Shown: piece after piece, positions 51,341-60,066 of the stretch
Numbering within the stretch: position 1 is the stretch's first letter
How the letters are laid out: every line of letters starts with the position of its first letter
NCBI RefSeq assembly: GCF_001866665.1
Contig: NZ_MLYO01000026.1
Span: forward strand, 1 to 64,000
Length of the DNA: 64,000 nt
Source of the DNA: Streptomyces monashensis
GTDB taxonomy: Bacteria; Actinomycetota; Actinomycetes; Streptomycetales; Streptomycetaceae
Reading direction: 5' to 3'
Made by a program: the position numbers and the translations under genes
Notes under the pieces: model-generated
Databases searched by the model: none
What the model saw: the letters and a program-made list of their open reading frames with translations, nothing else
What the model was told of the DNA's origin: nothing

Positions 51341-51382
51341 CACCGAAAAATTGATCCGTCTGGACAAAAAAAGTTTTCGGTG
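51341..51382. promoter_or_regulatory. CACCGAAAA/TTTTCGGTG dyad before the ArsR gene
   Basis: CACCGAAAA (51341-51349) and TTTTCGGTG (51374-51382) are perfect 9-bp inverted arms 24 bp apart, with A-rich DNA between them. Spacing suits two adjacent faces of the helix or a long stem. Candidate autoregulatory operator or promoter region. Confidence 0.5.
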
Positions 51383-51395
51383 CGAGGGTGGACGC

Positions 51396-52088
51396 ATGCT
51401 GGACGTGACCGTGATCGAGGACCCCGAGGCGGCGGCCGTGTCGCTGGACCCCGTACGGGCCCGGCTGCTCGCCGAGCTGGCAGCCGAGCCCGCGTCGGCC
51501 GCGATGCTGGCCGGCAAGGTCGGACTGCCCCGGCAGAAGGTGAACTACCACCTCAAGGCGCTGGAGCGGCACGGCCTGGTCGAACTGGCCGGGGAGCGCC
51601 GCAAGGGCAATGTCACCGAGCGGCTGATGCGCGCGACCGCCGCGTCGTACGTCATCTCGCCGGCCGCTCTGCCCGCCGTGCAGCCGGATCCGGAGCGCTT
51701 CCGGGACCAGCTGTCCGCGCGCTGGCTGCTCGCGCTCGGTGCCCGTCTGGTGCGGGACGTCGGCGCGCTGATCACCGGCGCCGCCAAGGCCCGGCGGCAG
51801 CTGGCGACCTACGCCCTGGACGGCCAGGTCCGCTTCGCCTCCGCGGCCGACCGCGCGGCCTTCGTGCAGGAGCTGACGGCGGGCGTGAGCGCCCTGGTCC
51901 GCAAGTACGACGCCCCGGGCGCCGAGGGCGGCCGGGACCACCGGATCGTCGTCGCCCTCCACCCCACGCTCAAAGAACCCGTGCTCGAAGGACCCGTGCC
52001 CGAGGATCCCGCGGTCGCGGATCCCGCGGTCGGCCCAGCCGTCGACCCCGCCGTCGAGGACCAGCCCATCCCCGTACCGGATCAGTAA
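51396..52088 (+). CDS. ArsR-family winged-helix regulator
   Basis: 230 residues. The first ~90 hold the helix-turn-helix (ARLLAELAAEPASAAMLAGK, then LPRQKVNYHLKALERHGLVE). A helical middle follows, then an extended tail with repeated PAV/DPAV units (EDPAVADPAVGPAVDPAVED). It precedes an SRPBCC gene by 15 bp; ArsR-AHSA1/SRPBCC pairs are common in actinobacteria. Start ATG 51396 is preferred over 51351 because it follows the dyad and gives the family N-terminus. Confidence 0.88.
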   Translation: MLDVTVIEDPEAAAVSLDPVRARLLAELAAEPASAAMLAGKVGLPRQKVNYHLKALERHGLVELAGERRKGNVTERLMRATAASYVISPAALPAVQPDPERFRDQLSARWLLALGARLVRDVGALITGAAKARRQLATYALDGQVRFASAADRAAFVQELTAGVSALVRKYDAPGAEGGRDHRIVVALHPTLKEPVLEGPVPEDPAVADPAVGPAVDPAVEDQPIPVPDQ

Positions 52089-52103
52089 GCAGGAGCCCCC
52101 GCC

Positions 52104-52853
52104 ATGTCCCAGGAATCACCCAAGGAATTCGAGATCGTCCGCGAGTTCGAGGTCGACGTCCCGCCCGAGCAGGTGTGGGACGCGGTCGTCAACGCGTCCG
52201 GCGCCTACCTCTGGCCGATGGACCCGCCCGAGCCCCGCGTCGGCGGTTCGGGACCCTTCGGATCCACCGTCACCGCCTGGGATCCGCCCCACCGCTACAC
52301 CAACCGCAGCGAGAACACGGGCATGCCCACCCAGTCGGCCAACCAGCTCGACTACACCATCGAGCCCCGCGACGAGGGCCGCCGCGCCTGGGTGCGCTAC
52401 GTACACAGCGGCATCTTCACCGACGACTGGAACAACCAGTACGACGGCGCGAGCAAGCACACCAACTTCTATCTGCACACCCTGTGCGAGTACCTCACGC
52501 ACTTCGCGCCCCGCCCGGTCACCTTCGCCCAGGTCAACGGACCCGCAGTGTCGGCGACCCAGCAGGCGCTCGCCGCCGCCGCCCACGCCCTCGGCCTGCC
52601 GGACGAGGCGGCCGCGGGGACGAAGACCGGCGTCCGGGGGCCCGGCGGACGGACCCTGGACGCCGTGGTCGACTACCGCAACCCGTACTTCCTCGGGCTG
52701 CGCACCGAGGGCGCGCTCATCCGGTTCTTCGGGCGCGGCCACTGGGGCGCCCCGCTCGGCATCAGCGTCCACGACTTCGCGCCGGACGCCGATGCCGAGG
52801 CGAACGAGACCGCCTGGCAGGGCTGGCTGAACGGGGTGTTCGGCCAGGCCTGA
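52104..52853 (+). CDS. SRPBCC (AHSA1-like) domain protein
   Basis: 249 residues. The N-terminal START-like fold begins EIVREFEVDVPPEQVWDAVV and includes WNNQYDGASKHTNFYLHTLC; the C-terminal ~90 residues carry VDYRNPYFLGLRTEGALIRF. Such proteins bind hydrophobic ligands or act as sensor partners for ArsR regulators. It is in a two-gene operon with the ArsR gene and ends 13 bp before the convergent nuclease gene. Confidence 0.88.
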   Translation: MSQESPKEFEIVREFEVDVPPEQVWDAVVNASGAYLWPMDPPEPRVGGSGPFGSTVTAWDPPHRYTNRSENTGMPTQSANQLDYTIEPRDEGRRAWVRYVHSGIFTDDWNNQYDGASKHTNFYLHTLCEYLTHFAPRPVTFAQVNGPAVSATQQALAAAAHALGLPDEAAAGTKTGVRGPGGRTLDAVVDYRNPYFLGLRTEGALIRFFGRGHWGAPLGISVHDFAPDADAEANETAWQGWLNGVFGQA

Positions 52854-52866
52854 AACCCGTCGAGGC

Positions 52867-54693
52867 CTACGGGCGGAAGCGCAGCACCTGCGGGTCGTGG
52901 TCGCTGATCTGGTCGTTGAACTCCGCGTTGATGTGCACGCTGTCGTACGCGAAGTCGCCGTCGCGCCGGATCTGCGGGCTGATCAGGATCTGGTCCAGGA
53001 CCTGCTCGTTGCCCTGGTAGTCGTAGGTGTAACGCTCGCTCCTCGGCAGGGACTTGATCGCCGACCACAGCTCGCCGTCTCCTTCGAGGATCTTGGCGGT
53101 GCCGGAGAACTCGAAGTCGTTCATGTCGCCGAGCGCGACGACGTCGGCGTTCTTCTGGACCTTCAGGATGTCCTTGACGAACGCGTTCACCGCCGTCGCC
53201 TGCGCATGGCGCTGGATCTCGGAGCTGCGCGTCACCGGCTGGTACTGCGCGGTCAGCGGCTGGTCGCCGCCCTTGGAGACCAGGTGGTTGGCGATCACGA
53301 AGACGGTCTTGCCGTGGAAGACGAACTGGCCGGCCAGCGGCTTGCGGCTGTCCTTCCAGGCCGCGTTCGCCGGGTCGACCCGGCCCGGCGAGGCCGTCAG
53401 CTCCGCCGTGCCGTTCACCTTGGTGACGCCGACCGCGGTGGTGGAGTCGCCGCCCGCGCGGTCCACGAAGGACACCCGCGCGGGGTTGAACAGGAACACC
53501 TGGCGGATGTTGCCGCCCGGCTCGCCGCCGTCCTGGTCGTTGACCGGGTTGATGGAGCGCCAGTCGTACGTGGGGCCGCCTGCCGCGACGATCGCGTCGA
53601 TCAGCTTGTTCACGGTCACGCTCGCGTCGACGGTGCCGTCGTCCGTGGCGCCGTTGTCGTCCTGGATCTCCTCCAGGGACACGATGTCCGGCGACCGCAG
53701 GTTGTCGACGATCGCCGCGGCGTGCTGGGCGAAGGTGGTGTCCGACGGGTCGAGGTTCTCGACGTTGTACGTCGCCACCGCCAGCTGGCGGCCGGACTGC
53801 TTGCGCGTGGTCTCGCGCTCCAGGCCCGCGCTCCTCAGCGTGCCGAGCTTGCTCGCGACCAGCGTGTAGCCGCCGTACTGGTTGAAGTCGAGCGGGCCGG
53901 TGGTGGTGCCGGTGAGCGTGTCGCCGACGTTCGCCTTCGGGAAGTCGGCGGTCGCGCCCAGCGACTGTATCTGGAGCCGGCCGGTGTTCTGCGAGTCGTA
54001 GGAGCCGTAGACCGTGCCGCCGCGGCGGTTGCGGTGCTCGTGCGGCTTCACCGTGACCCACAGCTCGCTGTACGGGTCGGTGCGGCCGACCACGCGGGCG
54101 TCGGCGACCTGGACGTTCATGCCCTCCAGGGACTCGTAGTAGTCCAGGGCGTACGTCGACGGCCGCAGCGTCAGGCCGTTGACCGAGCCGTTCGCGGCCG
54201 TGTCGCCCGCCGGGGTGTACCGGCTCGGGACCGACCTCGCGTCGATCACGACCGGCGCCGGGACCGGGTTGCCGGTGGAGACCGTGGTGACCGTCGGCTT
54301 GGTGATCTCCGTCAGGGACTGGTTGCCGGACGAGGCGCCGCCCGGGACGTACTCGGAGACCGTGCCGGTCACCGTCACCGAGTCGCCGACCGCGACCTTC
54401 GGCGCGGAGCTGGTGAAGACGAACACGCCCTCGCTGGTGCGCGGGTCGTCGTCCGGGGTCGGATCCTGCATCCAGAAACCTCTGGAGGAGCCGTACGCGC
54501 GCGTGGCCGTGACGATGCCGGGCACGTCCGTCACCGTCTGGCCGGCGAGCGGCGAGACCCGGGTGGTGCCCTGGATGTCGTGGATGCGCACGGAGTCGGC
54601 GTGCGCGGGAGAGGTGAGCACCACGGCGGACGCGGCGGAACAGACGGCGGCGACGGTGAGCGCGGCAAGACGCGCGGAAGACCTGCTCGGCAA
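52867..54693 (-). CDS. Secreted endonuclease/exonuclease/phosphatase-family nuclease
   Basis: 608 residues. A Sec signal peptide (SARLAALTVAAVCSAASAVV, cleavage near AHA-DSV) is followed by an OB-type domain (residues ~35-130 and a DUF-like beta region to ~330) and the catalytic EEP domain: TYNVENLDPSD, DIVSLEEIQDDNG, VIANHLVSKGG, VALGDMNDFEFSG and the final SDHDPQVLRF. This is the ExeM/NucH extracellular DNase layout. The start is TTG 54693: GGAGGG lies five bases upstream and the frame before it has no coding character. Secretion suggests a role in using external DNA as nutrient. Confidence 0.9.
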   Translation of the reverse strand: MPSRSSARLAALTVAAVCSAASAVVLTSPAHADSVRIHDIQGTTRVSPLAGQTVTDVPGIVTATRAYGSSRGFWMQDPTPDDDPRTSEGVFVFTSSAPKVAVGDSVTVTGTVSEYVPGGASSGNQSLTEITKPTVTTVSTGNPVPAPVVIDARSVPSRYTPAGDTAANGSVNGLTLRPSTYALDYYESLEGMNVQVADARVVGRTDPYSELWVTVKPHEHRNRRGGTVYGSYDSQNTGRLQIQSLGATADFPKANVGDTLTGTTTGPLDFNQYGGYTLVASKLGTLRSAGLERETTRKQSGRQLAVATYNVENLDPSDTTFAQHAAAIVDNLRSPDIVSLEEIQDDNGATDDGTVDASVTVNKLIDAIVAAGGPTYDWRSINPVNDQDGGEPGGNIRQVFLFNPARVSFVDRAGGDSTTAVGVTKVNGTAELTASPGRVDPANAAWKDSRKPLAGQFVFHGKTVFVIANHLVSKGGDQPLTAQYQPVTRSSEIQRHAQATAVNAFVKDILKVQKNADVVALGDMNDFEFSGTAKILEGDGELWSAIKSLPRSERYTYDYQGNEQVLDQILISPQIRRDGDFAYDSVHINAEFNDQISDHDPQVLRFRP

Positions 54694-54831
54694 GGGATCC
54701 CTCCGGGGATGTGACGAGGCGCCGGGACGAGGTGGGGCACGGGGGCGGACCGGGAGCGTGGGGGGCTGGTCGCCCTCCGTGACACGCGTAGAGCCGAGTG
54801 AACAGTTGTCCCCCGAACTTCTACGCGCGTC

Positions 54832-54861
54832 AATCTCCAGCTTGTGCAAGGGAGTTGTCAA
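54832..54861 (-). promoter_or_regulatory. Promoter of the secreted nuclease
   Basis: On the minus strand TTGACA (plus 54856-54861) and GAGATT (plus 54832-54837) are separated by 18 bp. The leader to the TTG start is about 130 nt. Confidence 0.45.
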
Positions 54862-54970
54862 GGTTTCAGCCATGTACGGCGGCCGACGGAGAGATGAACC
54901 GGGCGGCATGGGTGGAAATCCGTCTAGGCTGAGCGGTCGAGCCCGTTCACGGTCCGAGGAGAACCAGCCG

Positions 54971-56398
54971 ATGTCAGACAGCTCCCCCCTGCCGCCCGTA
55001 CGGCTGCGTCCCGAAGCGGAGCTGGCGCGTGCCGCGCTGTCCACGCCGTTGCTCTCCCGTGCCGCCCGCCTCGCCCGCTGGGCCGGACCCGACACCCGTG
55101 TGGACGCCGGCGGCGGCCTGGCCGAGGAACAGCTTCCGGCCGCCGCCGAACTGCTCGGACTGACCGGGGACGACGCCGCCGCCCACGCCGGGGAGGCCTG
55201 GCGGGTCGCGGTGGACGCCGGGCTGGTCGAGATCGTGGACGAGGAGGAGGGGACGGTCCGGGCGGGAGATGAGCTGGCGCTGCTCACCGGCGGTTCCCCG
55301 CACGACGTGCTCACCGTGTGGCTGGCCGCCGTCGAGACCGTCCTCGCCGACGCCGCCGTACCCGACCTGGACGATCTGGTCGACGCGCTGGACGAGGGCG
55401 GCGAGGTCGATTTCTCGTCACTCGACTGGGACCCCGAGGCCGAGTCGGAGTTCCTCGACGGTGTCCTCGGCAACCTCTACCTGTTGACCGTGAGTGAGGA
55501 CGGCCCCGGCGACGGCCCCGTCCCGCTGCCCGCCCTCGCCGCCTCGATGATCGTCCCCGACGACATGGGCGAGCCCACCAACGACGTCCTGGAGCAGGTC
55601 TCCGACGCGATGATGCGGCTGGACGACCAGTTCCGGGTGCTGGAGCCGGTCGGGCTCGTGGAGTACCAGCCCGTCGACGAGGCCCTCATGGCCGACACCG
55701 GCGAGGAACCGGCGGAGCTGGTCGACGACACCGACGTCTCCCGCTACGGCATGGTCCGGCTCACCCCGCTCGGCGCGTACGGGCTGCGGGCGCGGCTGCT
55801 GGACGCCGGCTTCGAGGCGCCGGCCGTCGGGGAGCTGGCCGACAAGGGCGCGGACGCGCTGCTCGACGGCACGGCCGGATTCGGGCCGTCGGCGGCCCAG
55901 GCCGAGACCGAGCTGTGGCTGGCCCGACGTCAAGCGCTGGACGCCGCACGGGAGTTGCTCGCGGCCGCGCGCGGCGGTGACGAGGGCGCGCCGCTGCGCC
56001 GGCTGCGCTGCCAGCAGGCTCTGTCGCTGATCGGCGGGGACGCCGAACCGGCGCTGCGCGAGGTGCTGGACGATCCGGAGCTGGGCGGCCTCGCCCGGGT
56101 GTGGCTGACGGAGCAGGGCGCCGCCGGGGTGCCGGCGCCGTCCGAGGACATGGTCTTCTGGCTGACCATCGACACGGTGGCCGCACAGCTCGCCGCCGAG
56201 GGCAACTCCGAGGAGCTGCAGGCCCTGGTCGAGGGGCTGGCCGCACAGCACAGCGGGTTCTTCGCGGCCGCGTGGCGGGTGGAGCATCCGGCCACCGCCG
56301 ATGTGCTGGAGGCGATGGGCCGGCTGCACCCGGACAAGAAGGTGGCGAAGGAGGCCCGGAAGGCGGCGTTCAAGGCCCGCTCCCAGCAGGGGAGTTGA
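54971..56398 (+). CDS. Large acidic actinobacterial protein of unknown function
   Basis: 475 residues, very acidic (many Glu/Asp runs such as EEEGTVRAGDE and PEDDMGE-like VPDDMGEPTND). N-terminal RPEAELARAALSTPLLSRAA, then alternating helical stretches; no signal peptide, membrane span or catalytic motif. The C-terminus turns basic (LHPDKKVAKEARKAAFKARS). Recurring winged-helix-like pieces (LDDLVDALDEGGEVDFSSLD and MVRLTPLGAYGLRARLL) may be decayed or specialised domains. Not recognised. ATG 54971 has GAGGAG upstream; TAGGCT at 54925-54930 is a possible -10. Confidence 0.8.
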   Translation: MSDSSPLPPVRLRPEAELARAALSTPLLSRAARLARWAGPDTRVDAGGGLAEEQLPAAAELLGLTGDDAAAHAGEAWRVAVDAGLVEIVDEEEGTVRAGDELALLTGGSPHDVLTVWLAAVETVLADAAVPDLDDLVDALDEGGEVDFSSLDWDPEAESEFLDGVLGNLYLLTVSEDGPGDGPVPLPALAASMIVPDDMGEPTNDVLEQVSDAMMRLDDQFRVLEPVGLVEYQPVDEALMADTGEEPAELVDDTDVSRYGMVRLTPLGAYGLRARLLDAGFEAPAVGELADKGADALLDGTAGFGPSAAQAETELWLARRQALDAARELLAAARGGDEGAPLRRLRCQQALSLIGGDAEPALREVLDDPELGGLARVWLTEQGAAGVPAPSEDMVFWLTIDTVAAQLAAEGNSEELQALVEGLAAQHSGFFAAAWRVEHPATADVLEAMGRLHPDKKVAKEARKAAFKARSQQGS

Positions 56399-56478
56399 AG
56401 GCGGCCGAAGAAACCCTTGGGTTCGGCATGGGGTAGTGCATACGGATTCTTGAACAAAGGGTTCTGAAGTCGCCCGGC

Positions 56479-56500
56479 GTTCAGCCGGTGTTCAGAAGCG
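56479..56500 (+). promoter_or_regulatory. PHO box (PhoP-binding direct repeats)
   Basis: GTTCAGCCGGT (56479-56489) and GTTCAGAAGCG (56490-56500) are two adjacent 11-bp units beginning GTTCA, as in the Streptomyces PhoP consensus G(G/T)TCAYYYR(G/C)G. They lie about 70 bp before the PhoX-like gene and after the preceding coding region. Confidence 0.65.
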
Positions 56501-56568
56501 GGCACGAGCGTGTGCGCCGGACCGAGGACGCCACCCTCCACGGCACTCCCACCGTCTCAGGAGACACC

Positions 56569-58032
56569 ATGTCGCTCACCCGCAGGGACTTCACCAGAAC
56601 ATCCGCGATCACCGGTGCCGGAGTGGCGCTGGCAGGCAGCGTCGGTGCCCTCGCCAGTGCCCCCGGCGCCCTCGCCGCCACGGACGACGCCGGGACCGCG
56701 GCCGGCACCGGGGCCGCGGACGGTGCGGCGGCGCGCGGTCGGCACGGCGTCGGCTACGGCCCCCTGATCGCCGACCCGGCCGGCCTCCTCGCCCTGCCCG
56801 AGGACTTCACCTACCGCGTCATCACCTACAGCGGCCGCACCAGGCTGGAGTCGGGCGAGTTCACCCCGTCCAACCACGATGGCACCGCCACCTTCGAAGG
56901 CCCGCGCGGCGCCACCCTGCTCGTCAACAACCACGAGCTGGCCGGCCCCCGCGCCGCCTGGCCGCACCCGGTGCCGCTCGCCGAGGGCCTCGTCTACGAC
57001 CCGGCGGCGGCCGGCGGCTGCACGGTGGTCGAGGTCCGCCGCGACCATGTGGGCGAGTGGGTCGGCATCGCGGGCACCGCCACCAACTGCGCGGGCGGCA
57101 GCACCCCGTGGGGCACCTGGCTGACCTGCGAGGAGACCGAGGACAAGGCCGGCCGGAACGGCATGACCAAGGACCACGGCTACGTCTTCGAGGTCGACCC
57201 CGCCGACCGCCGGGCCAACCGCGACCCGAGGCCGGTCAAGGCACTCGGCCGCTACGCCCACGAGGCCGTCGTGGTCGACCCCGGGCGCGGCCACCTCTAC
57301 CTCACCGAGGACGCCTCCGGACCCAACGGCCTGCTGTACCGGTGGACCCCGCCGGAGGGCTTCCGCCACGGCCGCGGCAAGCTGCGCACCCTCGCGGACG
57401 ACGCGGGCCTGCTCCAGGCCTTCAAGTGCTTCGACTCCGGCGGGACGTTCGTCGACGACCTCTCCCGTGCCACGAGGATCGGCACGGTCTACGGCGTCGA
57501 CTGGGTGGACGTCCCCGACCGCGACGCCAGGGCCGTCTCCGTCCGCAAGCAGTTCAGCACCGGTCAGGTCACCCGCGCCCGCAAGCTGGAGGGCATGTGG
57601 TGGGGCGACGGCGGCGCGTACGTCGTCTCCTCCTACGCCCGCGAGGAGAGCCCGGTCCCGCACGACGGCCAGGTCTGGTTCTACGACCCGAAGCGCCGCA
57701 CCCTGACCCTGAAGGTGCTGCTCGGCGTCGATCCGGACCCCGCGCAGGACGGTGTCTTCGACGGCCCCGACAACATCACCGTCTCCCCGTACGGCGGCCT
57801 CGTCATCGCCGAGGACGGCGAGGGCGTCCAGCATCTGTTCGGCGCCACCGAGAGCGGCCTCACGTATCCGATCGCGCGCAACGAACTCAACATCGGCACC
57901 GCAAAGGAGCGGGAATACAGCGAGTTCACCGGCGTCACCTTCTCGCCCGACGGCAGGACCCTGTACGCCAACATCCAGACCCCGGGCATCATGCTGGCCA
58001 TCACGGGGCCGTGGAAGCGGCAGAGGCGGTAA
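56569..58032 (+). CDS. Tat-exported PhoX-family phosphatase-like protein
   Basis: 487 residues. Twin-arginine signal LTRRDFTRTSAITGAG and long Ala-rich region, then the PhoX (DUF839) body: PEDFTYRVITYSGRTRLESG, GTATFEGPRGATLLVNNHEL, GTWLTCEETEDKAG, ATRIGTVYGVDWVDVPDRD and the C-terminal ANIQTPGIMLAITGPWK. PhoX enzymes are Ca/Fe-dependent alkaline phosphatases; the NHEL and CEETED motifs supply metal ligands. Exported folded by Tat. The upstream PHO box fits phosphate control. Start ATG 56569 is fixed by AGGAGAC. Confidence 0.92.
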   Translation: MSLTRRDFTRTSAITGAGVALAGSVGALASAPGALAATDDAGTAAGTGAADGAAARGRHGVGYGPLIADPAGLLALPEDFTYRVITYSGRTRLESGEFTPSNHDGTATFEGPRGATLLVNNHELAGPRAAWPHPVPLAEGLVYDPAAAGGCTVVEVRRDHVGEWVGIAGTATNCAGGSTPWGTWLTCEETEDKAGRNGMTKDHGYVFEVDPADRRANRDPRPVKALGRYAHEAVVVDPGRGHLYLTEDASGPNGLLYRWTPPEGFRHGRGKLRTLADDAGLLQAFKCFDSGGTFVDDLSRATRIGTVYGVDWVDVPDRDARAVSVRKQFSTGQVTRARKLEGMWWGDGGAYVVSSYAREESPVPHDGQVWFYDPKRRTLTLKVLLGVDPDPAQDGVFDGPDNITVSPYGGLVIAEDGEGVQHLFGATESGLTYPIARNELNIGTAKEREYSEFTGVTFSPDGRTLYANIQTPGIMLAITGPWKRQRR

Positions 58033-58128
58033 CCGTTCGTCCGCTCGCACCGCGGCCGTCCTCCTGAGCTTGGCCGTTCGTGTTCGATACCATGCGGAGA
58101 GAGCCCCCGGTTGGCAAGGAGTAGCGGG

Positions 58129-58695
58129 ATGGCGCAGGTCAGGCCCATGCGCGCGGACGCTCGGCGCAACTACGAGCGGTTGCTGAAGGTGGCGGCCGAG
58201 GCCTTCGCCGAGCATGGGGAGAGCGCGTCGCTCGACGACATCGCCAAGCGGGCGGGCGTCGGCTCCGGCACGCTGTACCGGCACTTCCCCACGCGGCAGG
58301 CGCTGTTGGAGGCCGCGTACGTGGGCCGTGTCGAGGCGCTCGGGTCGCGGGCCGACGAGCTGGCGGCACAACTGCCGCCGGGCGAAGCGCTGACGGAGTG
58401 GCTGTACGAGCTGTGTGTCGGCTCGATCCAGGTGCGCGGGCTGAAGGCGCTGCTCGGATCGGCGGTCACGGACGGCAGCACGGCGGCGCTGACGGCGTGC
58501 GGGACGACCGTGCGCGGCGCGGCGGACCGGCTGATCGAGGCCGCGCGGGCGGACGGCTTCCTGCGCGCCGACCTGGAGCCGGTCGAACTGCTGCGGCTGG
58601 CCCACGGGGTGACCACGGCAGCGGAGCTGGCGGACGGGAAGGGAACGCGGATCCGGCGCTATCTGGCACTGGTGACGGAGGGACTGCGGGCGTAG
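58129..58695 (+). CDS. TetR-family transcriptional regulator
   Basis: 188 residues. Helix-turn-helix SLDDIAKRAGVGSGTLYRHF near residues 33-52, helical ligand domain after it. Target unknown: it is 96 bp after the PhoX-like gene and convergent to the TerD gene, and no transporter or enzyme adjoins it. Start ATG 58129 follows AAGGAG by seven bases; the in-frame ATG at 58111 lacks a site. Confidence 0.92.
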   Translation: MAQVRPMRADARRNYERLLKVAAEAFAEHGESASLDDIAKRAGVGSGTLYRHFPTRQALLEAAYVGRVEALGSRADELAAQLPPGEALTEWLYELCVGSIQVRGLKALLGSAVTDGSTAALTACGTTVRGAADRLIEAARADGFLRADLEPVELLRLAHGVTTAAELADGKGTRIRRYLALVTEGLRA

Positions 58696-58697
58696 CC

Positions 58698-58717
58698 CCG
58701 CGCCCCGGAGGGCGCGG
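58698..58717. terminator. Hairpin between the TetR and TerD genes
   Basis: CCGCGCCC (58698-58705) and GGGCGCGG (58710-58717) form a perfect 8-bp stem with a CGGA loop, between convergent genes. Confidence 0.6.
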
Positions 58718-58761
58718 CGGCTGCGTCGGCGGGTGCTGTACGGCTGCGCCGTGGCGGGGGG

Positions 58762-59964
58762 CTACAGGGCTCGCGCCCCCGGATCCACCATGTTCCGGAC
58801 CGTGCGGGCCTTGACGAAGTCGCCGAGCGCCGTCATGTCCCACTCGCCGGAGAACTGCCGGACGAACTTGGCCATCATGACGCCCGTCTGGGGCTCGGCG
58901 TTGGTCAGGTCGAAGCGGACCAGCTCCTCGTCGGTGACCGCGGCGACCAGGCGGCAGTAGGCCTTGGCGACCTCCGTGAACTTCTGCCCGGAGAAGGAGT
59001 TGACCGTGAAGACCAGGCCGGTGACCTCCGGGGGGATGCGGCCGAGGTCGACCACGATCACCTCGTCGTCGCCCCCGCCCTCACCGGTGAGGTTGTCGCC
59101 CGAGTGCTTGATCGCGCCGTTCAGGATCGTCAGCTTGCCGAAGTAGCAGCTGTCGACGTGGTTGCGCTGCGGGCCGTACGCGATGACCGAGGCGTCCAGG
59201 TCGATGTCCGCGCCGCGGAACGCCGGCTCCCAGCCGAGGCCCATCTTCACCTGGGAGAGCAGCGGGCGGCCGGCCTTCACCAGGGACACCGTCTGGTTCT
59301 TCCGGAGGCTGACCCGGCCCTTGTCCAGGTTCACCTTCCCGGCGCCGGGGACGGGGGCGGGCGGCGCGGGCGGGGCCGGCGGCATCGGGGGAGCCGCCGG
59401 GGTGGACATCGGCGGGGCCGGCGGGGCAACCGGCTGCGGCGGTGCCGCGGGGGCCGCGGCCGGTTCCTCCACCGTCACGCCGAAGTCCGTCGCGATGCCG
59501 GCCAGGCCGTCGGCGTACCCCTGGCCCACGGCGCGGGCCTTCCAGGCGCCGCCCCGGCGGTAGAGCTCCACGACGACCAGCGCCGTCTCCGCGCCGAGCC
59601 GGGGCGGGGTGAACGTGGCCAGCGCCGCGCCGGTGTGCGCGTCGCGGATCGTGGCCGTCGGCTCGACGCCCTGGAAGGTCTGGCCGGCCGCGTCCGGGCT
59701 GGCGGTGACCACGATCTTCTCGATGTCCGGCGGGACGGCGAGGGTGTCGACCGTGACCGAGTCGGGGGCCGTGCCCCCGCCGGACGTGTAGGTCACGCCC
59801 GGGCCCGCCGGCTGGTTGTAGAAGATGAAGTCGTCGTCCGAGCGCACCTTGCCGTCGCCCGTGAGCAGCAGGCCCGACACGTCGAGCCGCACGGGCGCGG
59901 CCACGTCCACCGCGACGCGGGCGGCCGGCAGAGGGATGTTCGAGCCTGGGGTCATAGCTGTCAT
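58762..59964 (-). CDS. Two-domain TerD-family stress protein
   Basis: 400 residues with an N-terminal TerD-like domain (residues ~10-165: DDDFIFYNQPAGPG, VTVDTLAVPPDIEKIVVTAS), a proline/alanine-rich linker (~170-205) and a second TerD domain (~207-390: VSLRKNQTVSLVKAG, IDLDASVIAYGP, DDEVIVVDLGRIPPEVTGLV). TerD proteins bind calcium; conserved acidic pairs (DLDAS, GGGDDE) are in place. Ter genes are linked to tellurite and oxidative stress resistance and, in Streptomyces, to development. It stands alone with a possible SigR-type promoter. Confidence 0.92.
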   Translation of the reverse strand: MTAMTPGSNIPLPAARVAVDVAAPVRLDVSGLLLTGDGKVRSDDDFIFYNQPAGPGVTYTSGGGTAPDSVTVDTLAVPPDIEKIVVTASPDAAGQTFQGVEPTATIRDAHTGAALATFTPPRLGAETALVVVELYRRGGAWKARAVGQGYADGLAGIATDFGVTVEEPAAAPAAPPQPVAPPAPPMSTPAAPPMPPAPPAPPAPVPGAGKVNLDKGRVSLRKNQTVSLVKAGRPLLSQVKMGLGWEPAFRGADIDLDASVIAYGPQRNHVDSCYFGKLTILNGAIKHSGDNLTGEGGGDDEVIVVDLGRIPPEVTGLVFTVNSFSGQKFTEVAKAYCRLVAAVTDEELVRFDLTNAEPQTGVMMAKFVRQFSGEWDMTALGDFVKARTVRNMVDPGARAL

Positions 59965-59972
59965 GCCGGGTG

Positions 59973-59999
59973 AACGAACGACACCGCTTTACCGTTCCC
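59973..59999 (-). promoter_or_regulatory. Possible ECF (SigR-type) promoter of the TerD gene
   Basis: On the minus strand GGGAAC (plus 59994-59999) and GTT (plus 59973-59975) are 18 bp apart, close to the SigR consensus GGAAT-N18/19-GTT. The transcript would start within about six bases of the ATG, hence leaderless. Confidence 0.4.
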
Positions 60000-60066
60000 T
60001 TACCCAGCCCCCCATCGGCTCAGGGGCCCGACCCCGAGCGGGATCCGGGCCCCGCCCGCAGCCGGC

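Noticed and set aside
52867..55473. 868-residue version of the nuclease
   Set aside because: The first 260 residues run antisense into the next gene and have no coding character; a ribosome site and signal peptide place the start at TTG 54693.
59969..59980. GTTCACCCGGC on the minus strand before the TerD gene as a PHO box
   Set aside because: Only one 11-bp unit matches; the neighbouring unit does not, and PhoP needs at least two.
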